Below are positions 8,563 through 17,432 of a DNA stretch of 64,000 bases, in pieces (position 1 is the stretch's first letter; each line of letters starts with the position of its first letter). Source of the stretch: Novosphingobium kunmingense (GTDB lineage: Bacteria; Pseudomonadota; Alphaproteobacteria; Sphingomonadales; Sphingomonadaceae); the NCBI RefSeq assembly GCF_002813245.1, contig NZ_PHUF01000004.1:560001-624000 (forward strand), read 5' to 3'. Position numbers and translations under genes: made by a program. The notes under the pieces were generated by a model, which saw only the letters and a program-made list of their open reading frames with translations, was not told the DNA's origin and did no database searches.

Positions 8563-9047
8563 GGCGAGGCCGGCTGCCTTGCGGCGCGCGGACGGAAGCT
8601 GATGCGAAGCGGGGTGAGGTGACCATCGGGGCGCAGGCGGATGCGGACCACGCCTTGCCTGGTCGGGTCTCGCAGGTCCCTTTGCAGGCGCAGCGCCTCG
8701 CCCTGCGATGCATAAAGCCGTCCGCTCGATCCCTCGCCCTCGCGCACGAAGGGGGTGCAGTCCTCGTCGTCCCGCCTGATCCGCACACGGGCGATAGTTG
8801 GGGCAGTCCCGGTCAAGCAGAGCGCGTTGACGCCATAGACCCGTTCCGGTTCGGCAAGGTTGCTGGCGGGCCAATCGTACTGGAACTGCACATAGTGCCC
8901 TTGCAACAGGTCGCGCGGGTCATAGCCCTGGATTGGCACGTCCCACTCGGTGCCCTGGCGGCTGAGGCGCTCTTCTTGCAACCACATCCCGCCCAGGCCC
9001 AGCAGCGGCAGCAACAGGGCCACGCCATGAAGCAGCGCGCGGTTCAA
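8559..9047 (-). CDS. GDYXXLXY-domain membrane-anchored protein
   Basis: A 162-residue protein with one N-terminal membrane helix (about residues 4-22) and the GDYXXLXY domain, whose diagnostic segment here reads DPRDLLQGHYVQFQYDW, followed by VYGVNALCLTG. The family is usually encoded beside DUF2157 proteins, as here; no function is known. The start is inferred to be TTG at 9045-9047: it overlaps the TGA of the DUF2157 gene (TTGA) and is preceded directly by a strong GGAGGTGGAGG. A GTG at 9021-9023 is the alternative. Most of the protein is probably periplasmic. Confidence 0.8.
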   Translation of the reverse strand: MNRALLHGVALLLPLLGLGGMWLQEERLSRQGTEWDVPIQGYDPRDLLQGHYVQFQYDWPASNLAEPERVYGVNALCLTGTAPTIARVRIRRDDEDCTPFVREGEGSSGRLYASQGEALRLQRDLRDPTRQGVVRIRLRPDGHLTPLRISFRPRAARQPASP

Positions 9048-10165
9048 GCCTCCACCTCCAGGGGCGGGGCGTATCGGCGCGCTACCCGCACCGCGACCCA
9101 AGCAATGCCGAGGATCAGCAGCCCGCTGACGATCAACCCCGCGCCGCTCGACAACAGGTCGTTCTCCAGCTCGAAACTCAGCACGATCAGCCGCAGCGCC
9201 AGGGCCCCCACCGCAATCTGGAACAAGCTTCGCCAGCCGCCGCGCAGCGCGAGCGCCGCAACAGCAACCCACAGCGCCATGAACAGCAGCGCGCCGCCGA
9301 TCGCTTGTCCCGATAGAGGCCACGCCAGCAGGGTGACGACGCCGGATGCCGCCACCATTCCCGCCGCCGCCTCGCCCGACCGGTCGGGCCTCGCTCTGTA
9401 AACCAAGCCTGCCGCGCCGAGGCCGGCCACACCCCAGGTCACGAAGGCGAGCAGCAGGCGGATCCCGTCCCCGCCGCGCGACAAGCGATCCACCCCGGCG
9501 AGGATCGCGACCAGGCTCGCACCGACGAGGGCATAGGCAAAGCCGATCTGTTCGATCCGGCGCCAGAACGCAGTCCGGCTCGAGCGAGCGCGCAAGACCA
9601 CTCCCAGCGGTGCGAGCACCAGTGGCAGCGCGGTCGGCAGCGCGAAGACCAGGAACGAGCCGTCGCGAGCCTCCTGTTGCAGGGCAAAGTCCCACACCGC
9701 CACAATCAGCGTCCCGCCAAGCCCCAGCGCGGTCAGCCAGCTAGCCCCGCGCAGCAGAAACAGCGCGCCGAACAACGCCAGCCACACCGTCAGCGGCTGC
9801 CACAACGGCGAGGTGGTCTGATAGGCCTGCCCGACATGGCCCATGAAAGTGAGGCCAAGGGCGCCGAAGACGAACAGCAGCGCCTCTTCGGTCCAACTGT
9901 CGTTCAGCCGTAACGACCACAGCGCGACCGCCGTACCGAACAGGATGGCAAGGTGCATGCCGAGGCGCACGGTGGCAGGAATTGCGTCCCAGTTGGCGGC
10001 GACGACCGAGATCAGCCCCAGCCCGATCGCCAGCGCGCCGATCCCGATCACCGCCCAGAGAGCGAGCGGACGGCTGTGCGCGTCTTCGAACTGGCGAATG
10101 CGGCCCGCCGCTGCGGCGTCGATCAGGCCGGCCTCGACCCAGGCGTTCAACTTGCGCTCGTTCAC
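9044..10165 (-). CDS. DUF2157 integral membrane protein
   Basis: A 373-residue protein with a soluble N-terminal segment typical of DUF2157 (RKLNAWVEAGLIDAAAAGRI, then FEDAHSRP) followed by about ten hydrophobic segments. The family often occurs with GDYXXLXY proteins and is of unknown function. It heads a three-gene minus-strand set (DUF2157, GDYXXLXY, P-loop kinase) joined by four-base overlaps. It starts 15 bases downstream of the lrp gene on the same strand, so read-through from the lrp promoter is possible. Confidence 0.85.
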   Translation of the reverse strand: MNERKLNAWVEAGLIDAAAAGRIRQFEDAHSRPLALWAVIGIGALAIGLGLISVVAANWDAIPATVRLGMHLAILFGTAVALWSLRLNDSWTEEALLFVFGALGLTFMGHVGQAYQTTSPLWQPLTVWLALFGALFLLRGASWLTALGLGGTLIVAVWDFALQQEARDGSFLVFALPTALPLVLAPLGVVLRARSSRTAFWRRIEQIGFAYALVGASLVAILAGVDRLSRGGDGIRLLLAFVTWGVAGLGAAGLVYRARPDRSGEAAAGMVAASGVVTLLAWPLSGQAIGGALLFMALWVAVAALALRGGWRSLFQIAVGALALRLIVLSFELENDLLSSGAGLIVSGLLILGIAWVAVRVARRYAPPLEVEA

Positions 10166-10180
10166 AAGGCCGTTCCTATC

Positions 10181-10642
10181 TCAACCCCTCGGCACCGGAT
10201 AGCCCTGCCAGCGCTTGATCCGCCGGATCGCAAAGGCCGAACGCATCGAGGAGACTCCCGGCAGCCGCGCCAGGCAATCGCGGTGGATGCGGTCGTACTG
10301 TTCGAGATCGATCGCCGCCACGCGCAACAGATAGTCGGCCTGCCCGCTCATCAGGTGGCATTCGAGGATGTCGTCGAAATCGCCCACGGCGCGCTCGAAC
10401 CGGTCCATCGCCTCGCGGCTCTGGCTGGTCAGGGTGATTTCGACGAAGGCCTGAAGTTTCAGCCCGAGCCGCCCGCTGTCGACCTGCGCGGCATAGCCGG
10501 TGATGATCCCCCCTTCTTCCAGCGCCTTGATCCGGCGGTGACAGGCCGACGACGACACGCCGACAAGGTCCGCCAATTGGGCGACCGAGCGCGAGGAATC
10601 ATCCTGCAGCGCTTCAAGGATCGCGATGTCGGCCCTGTCCAT
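10181..10642 (-). CDS. Lrp/AsnC family transcriptional regulator
   Basis: A 153-residue feast/famine regulator: N-terminal winged helix-turn-helix (DDSSRSVAQLADLVGVSSSA then CHRRIKALEE) and a C-terminal RAM/AsnC ligand-binding domain (about 70-150) with VGDFDDILECHLMSGQADYL. It is divergent from alanine dehydrogenase. Lrp-type activators next to ald usually respond to alanine or other amino acids and control ald and themselves; that link here is inference from position and from the inverted repeat at 10650-10679. Confidence 0.93.
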   Translation of the reverse strand: MDRADIAILEALQDDSSRSVAQLADLVGVSSSACHRRIKALEEGGIITGYAAQVDSGRLGLKLQAFVEITLTSQSREAMDRFERAVGDFDDILECHLMSGQADYLLRVAAIDLEQYDRIHRDCLARLPGVSSMRSAFAIRRIKRWQGYPVPRG

Positions 10643-10649
10643 GATATTT

Positions 10650-10679
10650 AATCCCGATTTTTATCTTAAGTGCGGGATT
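10650..10679. promoter_or_regulatory. Candidate Lrp operator between lrp and ald
   Basis: AATCCCG (10650-10656) and CGGGATT (10673-10679) are exact inverted repeats separated by 16 bases that are AT-rich (ATTTTTATCTTAAGTG). The block begins 8 bases before the lrp ATG and about 100 bases before the ald ATG, a normal arrangement for an autoregulated Lrp-family protein. Function is inferred. Confidence 0.5.
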
Positions 10680-10777
10680 TATCGCCAAGAATGCGCCCCG
10701 TCGAGGCAAAGTTCGGTGAAACATTCGCCGCAAACCGGCGTATCCTGGCAGCACAGCGTTTTTACCGGAGAGCATCG

Positions 10778-11893
10778 ATGCGCGTCGGCACCGTCAAGGA
10801 AATCAAGAACCACGAATACCGCGTCGGCCTGACGCCCGAGAGCGTGCGCGAACTGGTCGCCCATGGCCACGAAGTCTGGGTCGAAACCGGCGCCGGCAGC
10901 GGCATCGGCGCGTCGGACGAGGACTACCGCGCCGCGGGCGGCACGATCAAGCCCACCGCGGCCGAGATCTTCGCCGAATGCGAGATGGTGGTGAAGGTCA
11001 AGGAACCCCAGGCGGTCGAACGCGCCCAGCTGCGCAAGGGCCAGATCCTCTACACCTATCTGCACCTCGCGCCCGATCCCGAACAGACCGCCGATCTCGT
11101 CAGGTCGGGCGTCACGGCAATTGCCTATGAAACGGTCACCGGCGTCGACAATTCGCTGCCGCTGCTGAAGCCGATGAGCCAGGTCGCCGGGCGCATGAGC
11201 ATCCAGGCCGGCGCCACGGCGCTCGAAAAGGCCAACGGCGGGCGCGGCGTGCTGCTCGGCGGCGTGCCGGGCGTACTGCCCGCCAAGGTGGTGGTGATCG
11301 GCGGCGGCGTGGTCGGCTTCAACGCCGCGCAGATGGCCGTGGGCCTTGGCGCCGACGTCACCATACTCGACCGCGATCCGGGTGTGCTCGAACGGCTCGA
11401 CAGCCATTTCGAAGGCCGCGCCCGCACGCTCTATTCGGGCCGCGCCGCTCTCGCCGCCGAAGTGGCCGAGGCAGATCTCGTCATCGGCGCGGTGCTGGTG
11501 CCGGGCGCTGCGGCGCCCAAGCTCGTCACCCGCGACATGCTGAAGACGATGAAGCCCGGCGCGGTGCTGGTCGACGTTGCGATCGACCAGGGCGGCTGCT
11601 TCGAGACCAGCAAGGCGACCACCCATGCCGAACCGACCTATGTGGTCGATGGCATCGTCCACTACTGCGTTGCCAACATGCCCGGCGCGGTGGCGCGGAC
11701 CAGCACCTATGCCCTGAACAACGTGACGCTGCCCCACGCGCTGCGCATTGCCGACATGGGCTGGAAGGCTGCCTTGAAGGCCAACCCGCACCTGGCCGCC
11801 GGGCTCAACGTCCACGAGGGCCAGATCACCTACGAAGCGGTCGCCGGCGATCTCGGCTACGACTACGTCCCGACCGAAAGCCTGCTCGGTTAA
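10778..11893 (+). CDS. ald: Alanine dehydrogenase
   Basis: NAD-dependent interconversion of L-alanine and pyruvate plus ammonia. The 371 residues equal the standard length when started at ATG 10778, 7 bases after CCGGAGAG. Catalytic and substrate residues are in canonical positions: R15 (HEYRVG), K75 (KVKEPQ) and H96 (YLHLAPD). The Rossmann motif is [15 protein letters not shown], and the catalytic Asp lies in the VAIDQGGC segment. It is divergent from an Lrp-family gene. Its stop shares TTAA with the convergent thioesterase gene. Confidence 0.97.
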   Translation: MRVGTVKEIKNHEYRVGLTPESVRELVAHGHEVWVETGAGSGIGASDEDYRAAGGTIKPTAAEIFAECEMVVKVKEPQAVERAQLRKGQILYTYLHLAPDPEQTADLVRSGVTAIAYETVTGVDNSLPLLKPMSQVAGRMSIQAGATALEKANGGRGVLLGGVPGVLPAKVVVIGGGVVGFNAAQMAVGLGADVTILDRDPGVLERLDSHFEGRARTLYSGRAALAAEVAEADLVIGAVLVPGAAAPKLVTRDMLKTMKPGAVLVDVAIDQGGCFETSKATTHAEPTYVVDGIVHYCVANMPGAVARTSTYALNNVTLPHALRIADMGWKAALKANPHLAAGLNVHEGQITYEAVAGDLGYDYVPTESLLG

Positions 11894-12297
11894 TCGCCCA
11901 TGAAGGGGCGGAACGGCGCCAGGACGTCCTCGCGCACCCGCGCGAGGCGTCCGGTGGCGCGGTCGATCATCGCCCAGGTTGTGCGCGCGCTGACGATGAC
12001 CTTGCCCTCGGCGTTGCGGAAATCGACCCGCCGGTCAAACCGCGCGCCGGTGGGCGGCGCCGGCAGGAAAGTTTCACCCTTGACCGTCTCGCCCGGACCG
12101 ATGTTGCCGCGATAGTCGATCTCGTGCCTTGTCACGACCCAGATATAGGTTTCGCGGAGCGCCTCGGGCGCGACCGCGGCCCAGTGAGACGTCGCGATGT
12201 CCTGGATCCATTCTACCCAGACCGCGTTGTTGACGTGACCCAGTTCGTCGATGTGCGATGCGTCCGCAGCGAAGGCCTTGCCGAAACGTTCAGGCAT
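11890..12297 (-). CDS. Acyl-CoA thioesterase, hotdog (4HBT) fold
   Basis: A 135-residue hotdog-fold thioesterase. D17 and GHVNNAVWVEWIQD (20-33) form the 4-hydroxybenzoyl-CoA-thioesterase/FcbC-type active site; HEIDYRGNIGPGE and a final TGRLARVREDV-like block complete the fold. Likely cytosolic hydrolysis of acyl-CoA; chain length unknown. ATG 12295-12297 was chosen: it overlaps the end of the oligopeptidase B gene by eight bases, the usual coupling style in this window. Confidence 0.87.
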   Translation of the reverse strand: MPERFGKAFAADASHIDELGHVNNAVWVEWIQDIATSHWAAVAPEALRETYIWVVTRHEIDYRGNIGPGETVKGETFLPAPPTGARFDRRVDFRNAEGKVIVSARTTWAMIDRATGRLARVREDVLAPFRPFMGD

Positions 12298-14347
12298 GGC
12301 CCGGATCCAGCTGCCACAGCACGAAGGCGAACTCCTCTGCCGTTTCCTTGAGGCTTTCGAACCGTCCCGACTTGCCGCCGTGGCCCGCACCCATGTTTGT
12401 CTTCAAAAGCAGCTCGTTATCGTCGGTCTTCAATTCGCGCAGGCGGGCGACCCACTTGGCGGGCTCCCAGTAGGTGACGCGCGGATCGTTGAGCCCGGCG
12501 GTCACCAGCAGCGGCGGATAGGCCTGGGCCTTGACCTGGTCGTAGGGACTGTAGCTGCGAATCAGCTCGAAGGCGGCCTTGTCCTCGATCGGGTTGCCCC
12601 ATTCGGGCCATTCGCCCGGGGTCAGCGGCAGGCTGGCATCGAGCATCGTGTTGAGCACGTCGACGAAGGGCACGTGGGCCACGACCGCGCCCCACAGGTC
12701 GGGATCGGAATTGATCACCGCCCCCATCAGTTCGCCCCCCGCCGATCCGCCCGAAATGCTGATCCTGCCCGTCTTGGTATAACCGAGCGCGATCAGCCCC
12801 CTGGCCACGTCGACGAAGTCGGTGAAGGTGTTGGCGCGCCGCTCCAGCTTGCCCGCCTTGTACCAGGCGCGGCCGAGGTCGTCGCCTCCCCGGATGTGGG
12901 CGATGGCATAGGCAAAGCCGCGATCCACGAGGCTGAGCCGCGTGGTCGAGAACCCCGGGTCGATGGCGATGCCATAGGCGCCGTAACCGTAGAGGTGGAG
13001 CGGGCCGCCCGGCGCCCGGTCCTTGCGGTAGACGATCGACACCGGAATCGGCGTCCCGTCGCACGCGGCGATTTCCAGCCGCTCGGTCGCGTAGAGCGAG
13101 GCATCGTAGCCCGAAGGGATTTCCTGCACCTTGAGCGTGGTCAGGGTGCGGGCGGCCACGTCGTAATCCAGCACCGAGGCGGGGCTGACCATCGATTCGT
13201 AGCTGAGCCGCAGCGTGGTGACCGCCCATTCGGGGTTGTCGCCCAGCCCCGCGACATAGCTCGCTTCGGGGAAAGCGATCGGTTCGACCCGCGCGGGATC
13301 GTCGTAGTAGCGCACCTCGATCTGGTCGAGTCCGGCGCGGCGGCCCTCGATCACGTAGAAGTCGCGGAACAGGTCGAAGCCGGTCAGGTAGAAGGCATCG
13401 CTGCCCTCGATCAGCGTGGTCCAGTTGCCGGGATCGGACAGCGGCGCGGTGGCGAGGCGGAAGTTTTCGTGGGTGTCGTTGGCATGGACGAAGACCGTGC
13501 CTTCGCGCAGGTCGACATCGTATTCGACGCCCGTCTGGCGCGCCTTGACCAGGATCGGGGCCGCCAATGGATCGGCGGCGGGGACCAGCCACACTTCGCT
13601 CGTCTCGTGGTCGGACGTCCCGATGATCAGCCATTCCTCGTTGGCCGAAAGAGAGGAGCCGACGCGGAAGCCTTCGTCGTCCTCGTGGTAAAGCTCGACA
13701 TCGCTCGAGCTTGGCTGGCCGAGCCAGTGCAGGCGCGCATTGTCGGTGCGCCATTGGTCGTTGGCGAGCGAATAGACCAGTCCCTTGTCCTGCGCGACCC
13801 AGACCAGGCTGGACAGGGTGCCGGGAATCTCGTCGGCCAGTACTTCGCCCGTGGCGATAACCTTGATCCGAGCGGTAAAGCGTTCCGAGCCATTGTCATC
13901 GACCGACCAGGCGAGCAGCTTGCCGTCGTTCGAGACAGAAATCGCGCCGAGACGAAAGTAGTCGTGTCCTTGGGCCAGCGCGACCTCGTCGAGGATCAGT
14001 TCGTCGGGGCCGCCGGCGACGGGCCTTCGCCACCATTTCTTGTATTCCGCGCCTTCCTCGAACTCGATCCAGTAGAGCCAGTCGCCGTCCTTCTGCGGGA
14101 CCGACTTGTCGGCCTCCTTGATCCGCGCCCGCATCTCCTTGAACAGCGCGTCGATGGCGTCCTTCTGTCCCGCCATGCGCTGTTCGAACCAGGCGTTCTC
14201 GGCCTCGAGGTGGGCCAGCACCTCCTTGTCCTTGACCACCGGATAGCCGGGATCGCGCAGCCAGGCGTAATTGTCCGCCACCTGGATCCCGTGGTGGGTT
14301 TGGACAAAGGGCTTTCTAGCTGCGATGGGGGGTGTGGCAAGAGTCAT
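12290..14347 (-). CDS. ptrB: S9 family peptidase, oligopeptidase B type
   Basis: A 685-residue prolyl-oligopeptidase-family enzyme: N-terminal seven-bladed propeller (about 70-410) and C-terminal alpha/beta hydrolase. The catalytic triad is readable: S535 in SGGSAGGELMG, D621 in GLNDPRVTYW and H656 in GAGHGGKSG. DPDLWGAVVAHVPFVDVLNT and the acidic substrate-pocket region resemble oligopeptidase B, which cuts short peptides after Arg/Lys. No signal peptide, so cytosolic. It diverges from the aminopeptidase P gene with only 38 bases between starts. Confidence 0.92.
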   Translation of the reverse strand: MTLATPPIAARKPFVQTHHGIQVADNYAWLRDPGYPVVKDKEVLAHLEAENAWFEQRMAGQKDAIDALFKEMRARIKEADKSVPQKDGDWLYWIEFEEGAEYKKWWRRPVAGGPDELILDEVALAQGHDYFRLGAISVSNDGKLLAWSVDDNGSERFTARIKVIATGEVLADEIPGTLSSLVWVAQDKGLVYSLANDQWRTDNARLHWLGQPSSSDVELYHEDDEGFRVGSSLSANEEWLIIGTSDHETSEVWLVPAADPLAAPILVKARQTGVEYDVDLREGTVFVHANDTHENFRLATAPLSDPGNWTTLIEGSDAFYLTGFDLFRDFYVIEGRRAGLDQIEVRYYDDPARVEPIAFPEASYVAGLGDNPEWAVTTLRLSYESMVSPASVLDYDVAARTLTTLKVQEIPSGYDASLYATERLEIAACDGTPIPVSIVYRKDRAPGGPLHLYGYGAYGIAIDPGFSTTRLSLVDRGFAYAIAHIRGGDDLGRAWYKAGKLERRANTFTDFVDVARGLIALGYTKTGRISISGGSAGGELMGAVINSDPDLWGAVVAHVPFVDVLNTMLDASLPLTPGEWPEWGNPIEDKAAFELIRSYSPYDQVKAQAYPPLLVTAGLNDPRVTYWEPAKWVARLRELKTDDNELLLKTNMGAGHGGKSGRFESLKETAEEFAFVLWQLDPGHA

Positions 14348-14385
14348 GGCTTGGCTCTATGGTGGGGGCCAAAGGACTGCAAGAC

Positions 14386-16203
14386 ATGCTGATGAACACC
14401 CATGAGGCGCGGCTCGACGCGCTGCGCAAGGAACTGAAGGCTCGCGGGCTCGACGGCTTCGTGATCCCGATCTCCGATGAACACATGAGCGAATACGTCG
14501 GCGCCTATGCCCAGCGGCTCGCCTGGCTGACCGGCTTCGGCGGTTCGGCCGGCAGCGCGGCAGTGTTGGCCGACAGGGCCGCCGTCTTCGTCGACGGACG
14601 ATATACCCTGCAGGTGCGCGAGCAGGTCGACGCGCGTCTGTTCGAATACCAGTCGGTGCCGGCCACCTCTATGGCCGAGTGGCTGGCCGCGAACGCGCCG
14701 GCAGGTGCACGGATCGGCTACGACGCCTGGCTGCACGGCAAGCCGTGGGTCGATCAGACCGGCGCGGCGCTCAAGGCCAAGGGCGCCGAACTTGTCGCGA
14801 CCAAGGGCAACCCGATCGACGCGATCTGGCAGGACCGTCCGGCCCCCAGCCTCGCTCCGGCAATGGTTCATCCGACCGAGCACGCCGGCCAGTCGAGCGA
14901 GGCCAAGCGGAGCCAGGTGGCCGAATGGCTCACCGCGCGCGGCCTCGACGCGGCAGTGGTCTCGGCGCTCGACGGGGTGGCCTGGCTGCTCAACATCCGC
15001 GGCAGCGACGTCGATCGCACGCCCGTGGCGCTGAGCTTCGTCCTCGCCCACGCCGACGGCACAGCCGAACTGTTCATCGCCGAGGAAAAGGTCACGCCCG
15101 AGCTTCGTGCGCACCTGGGCAACGCAGTGACGATTCGCCCGCGCGAGGCTTTCGTGCCGCAGCTGCAGGCCTTGGCCGGAAAGAAGGTCGCGGTCGATCC
15201 CGAACGCTCGGTCCAGGCGGTCTTCGCCGCGCTTGAAGGCGCCGGGGCGCAGGTCGTCGAACTGACCGACCCGACCGTCCTCGCCAAGGCGGTCAAGAAC
15301 GAGGTCGAACAGGCCGGCCAGCGCGCCGCCCAGGCCCGCGACGGCGCAGCAATCGCCCGCTTCCTCCACTGGCTGAGCGTCGAGGCACCCAAGGGCAGAC
15401 AGGACGAGTTGTCCGCCGCGGCGAAACTGCAGGCCTTCCGCGAGGAAACCGGCCTGCTCAAGGATCTGTCGTTCGACACGATCAGCGCCGCCGGCGCCCA
15501 TGCCGCCAGCCCGCACTACAAGGTGGACGAAGCGTCCAACATTCCGATCGAGCCGGGCTCGGTCTATCTGGTCGATTCGGGCGGGCAGTATGCCGACGGC
15601 ACCACCGACATCACCCGCACGGTGTGGATCGGCAGCGAAGATGGCCTGGCCGAGCCGACCACCGAGCACAAGGACCGCTTCACTCGCGTTCTCAAGGGCC
15701 ACATCATGCTGGCCCTCGCCGTCTTTCCCAAGGGAACGGCGGGTAGCCAGCTCGACAGCCTGGCGCGCTATGCGCTGTGGCAGGCGGGCGTCGATTACGC
15801 CCATGGCACCGGCCACGGCGTCGGCAGCTTCCTCTCGGTCCACGAAGGGCCGCAGCGCATCGCCAAGGCGGCGGGCGGGCAGGCCGGCACCGGGCAGGAA
15901 CTGCTGCCGGGCATGATCCTGTCGAACGAGCCGGGCTATTACAAAGCCGGCGATTTCGGGATCCGAACCGAGAATCTGGTACTGGTCGAACCGCGCGAGA
16001 TCGCAGGGCAGGAGGGCGAATACTTCGGCTTCGAAACGCTGACCCCCGCGCCGATCGATCGCAGCCTGGTCGATGACAGCATGCTGACCCGCGACGAGGT
16101 CGAATGGTGGAACGCCTATCACGCCAAGGTCTGGCAGATTCTTTCCCCGCAATTGCATGGCGATGCGCTGGAATGGCTGCGAGGCGCCTGCGCGCCCTTG
16201 TGA
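14386..16203 (+). CDS. Aminopeptidase P family (Xaa-Pro aminopeptidase)
   Basis: Removes N-terminal residues that precede proline. About 605 residues, matching the long APP1-type form: two creatinase-N domains (1-300) and an M24 pita-bread domain. Metal ligands are visible: two Asp in VDSGGQYADGTTDITRTVW, His in GTGHGVGSFLSVHEGP, Glu in SNEPGYYKAGDFGIRTENL and Glu in FETLTPAPID. ATG 14386 (MLMNTHEA) follows AAGGA at suitable spacing; ATG 14392 is possible. Cytosolic. Its neighbour oligopeptidase B suggests a joint peptide-recycling role. Confidence 0.94.
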   Translation: MLMNTHEARLDALRKELKARGLDGFVIPISDEHMSEYVGAYAQRLAWLTGFGGSAGSAAVLADRAAVFVDGRYTLQVREQVDARLFEYQSVPATSMAEWLAANAPAGARIGYDAWLHGKPWVDQTGAALKAKGAELVATKGNPIDAIWQDRPAPSLAPAMVHPTEHAGQSSEAKRSQVAEWLTARGLDAAVVSALDGVAWLLNIRGSDVDRTPVALSFVLAHADGTAELFIAEEKVTPELRAHLGNAVTIRPREAFVPQLQALAGKKVAVDPERSVQAVFAALEGAGAQVVELTDPTVLAKAVKNEVEQAGQRAAQARDGAAIARFLHWLSVEAPKGRQDELSAAAKLQAFREETGLLKDLSFDTISAAGAHAASPHYKVDEASNIPIEPGSVYLVDSGGQYADGTTDITRTVWIGSEDGLAEPTTEHKDRFTRVLKGHIMLALAVFPKGTAGSQLDSLARYALWQAGVDYAHGTGHGVGSFLSVHEGPQRIAKAAGGQAGTGQELLPGMILSNEPGYYKAGDFGIRTENLVLVEPREIAGQEGEYFGFETLTPAPIDRSLVDDSMLTRDEVEWWNAYHAKVWQILSPQLHGDALEWLRGACAPL

Positions 16204-16255
16204 GGCGATCCATGTTCTCGTAATGTTCCATTCGACTCGCGGAAGGAGATGGACG

Positions 16256-16627
16256 ATGATCGGATACGTGACGCTTGGAACCAACGACCTGGCCCGCGCG
16301 GCCGCGTTCTATGACGCGATTGCCGCGGAGATGGGCACGGGCCGGATGATGGAGTTCGACACCTTCATCGCTTGGGGCACGCCGGGCGGCGGCTGCGGCA
16401 TCGCCGCGACCAAGCCGTTCGACGGCGCAGAGGCGACGGTCGGCAATGGCGTGATGGCGGCCCTGGAAGCGAAGGACGCCGAGCAGGTCGATCGGCTCTA
16501 CCGGATCGCCCTCGACAACGGCGGCAGCGACGAAGGCGCGCCCGGCCCGCGCGGCGACGGTGGGTTCTATGCCGCTTATTTCCGCGATCCCGACGGCAAC
16601 AAGCTCAACGCTTTCGTCATGGGTTGA
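16256..16627 (+). CDS. VOC (glyoxalase-fold) family protein
   Basis: A 123-residue vicinal-oxygen-chelate protein, probably one pair of beta-alpha-beta-beta-beta units acting as a dimer. MIGYVTLGTNDLARAAAFYD is the standard opening and AAYFRDPDGNKLNAFVMG the standard close, the final Glu metal ligand of glyoxalase being replaced by Asn-Ala. GGAAGGAGATGG before the ATG at 16256 fixes the start. Substrate unknown; the family includes glyoxalase-like and resistance proteins, and many chromosomal members have no assigned activity. Confidence 0.88.
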   Translation: MIGYVTLGTNDLARAAAFYDAIAAEMGTGRMMEFDTFIAWGTPGGGCGIAATKPFDGAEATVGNGVMAALEAKDAEQVDRLYRIALDNGGSDEGAPGPRGDGGFYAAYFRDPDGNKLNAFVMG

Positions 16628-16680
16628 GGTACGGCCCGGCGCCGGCTCGATAACCGGCGGGTGAACGGCCGGGCAAACCT

Positions 16681-16729
16681 GCGACAATTGGCGACACAAA
16701 GGGCCGAAAGCGGCATACTGTCGCGACAG
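16681..16729. promoter_or_regulatory. GCGACA repeats upstream of the EF-hand/two-component operon
   Basis: GCGACA occurs at 16681-16686 and again at 16691-16696 (10-base period, about one helical turn) and a third time at 16723-16728 inside a perfect 12-base palindrome CTGTCGCGACAG (16718-16729). Tandem hexamers at a helical-turn spacing are the usual target of OmpR/PhoB-type regulators, and such a regulator is encoded downstream at 17433. Also present just before are GC-rich inverted repeats around 16634-16676. Binding is inferred, not shown. Confidence 0.45.
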
Positions 16730-16822
16730 ACCGGTCCTAGAAGGGGCACAGGAAGTCGCGGGGCTCTTTCCCCTCCCCTTGTGGGTCCCGCGGCTTCACC
16801 CTTTTCCGTTCGGAGGATGACG

Positions 16823-17410
16823 ATGAAGACGATGACCAAAGGCCTTTCGATCGCTGCCGTGGCCCTGGCCCTGGCCGGTGTTGCCCATGCCCAGGATCAG
16901 CGCGGTTGGGCCAAGCCCGATGCCAATGCCACGATCACGCGGGCTCAGGCCCAGACCAAGGCCGAATCCATGTTCGACCGCATGGACGCCAACAAGGACG
17001 GCAAGATCGATCAGGCCGACCGCGCGGCGCGCCAGGCGGAACGCTTTGCCAGGCTCGATATCGACAAGAACGGTCAGATCTCGCCCGAAGAGATGGCGGC
17101 CGGCCACCAGAGGAAGCCGCGCCCCGATGGCGCTGCAACGGGCGGTGACCATGCCGGTCACAAGATGGGCATGCGCGGTGGGCACCGCGGCGGACACGGA
17201 GGCGGACATGGCGGCATGATGAAGATGGCCGACGCCAACAAGGACGGCGCGATCACCAAGACCGAGGCCGTCGCCGCGGCTCTGGCCCACTTCGACAAGG
17301 CCGATGCCAACCGCGACGGCAGCGTCACCCCGGACGAGCGCAAGTCCGCCATGGCCAAGATGCGCGCCGAATGGCAGGCCAAGCGCGCCGCCGCTCCGGC
17401 AGCCAACTGA
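16823..17410 (+). CDS. Secreted EF-hand protein with His/Gly/Met-rich linker
   Basis: A 195-residue exported protein: signal peptide ending near AHAQD (residue 24), then four calcium-type EF loops at about 54-65 (DANKDGKIDQAD), 79-90 (DIDKNGQISPEE), 137-148 (DANKDGAITKTE) and 161-172 (DANRDGSVTPDE). Between the two pairs lies a linker (about 109-135) rich in His, Gly and Met that could bind copper, nickel or zinc. ATG 16823 lies 6 bases after GGAGG; ATG 16817 abuts it. It is the first gene before a response regulator and histidine kinase, which suggests that it is a target or accessory of that system. Confidence 0.88.
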   Translation: MKTMTKGLSIAAVALALAGVAHAQDQRGWAKPDANATITRAQAQTKAESMFDRMDANKDGKIDQADRAARQAERFARLDIDKNGQISPEEMAAGHQRKPRPDGAATGGDHAGHKMGMRGGHRGGHGGGHGGMMKMADANKDGAITKTEAVAAALAHFDKADANRDGSVTPDERKSAMAKMRAEWQAKRAAAPAAN

Positions 17411-17432
17411 GGCACGGGCGGTTGGGGCACTG

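Noticed and set aside
12251-14392. Open frame of 713 codons antisense to oligopeptidase B
   Set aside because: The minus-strand product has a complete catalytic triad; the plus-strand frame is His/Arg/Gly-rich without motifs.
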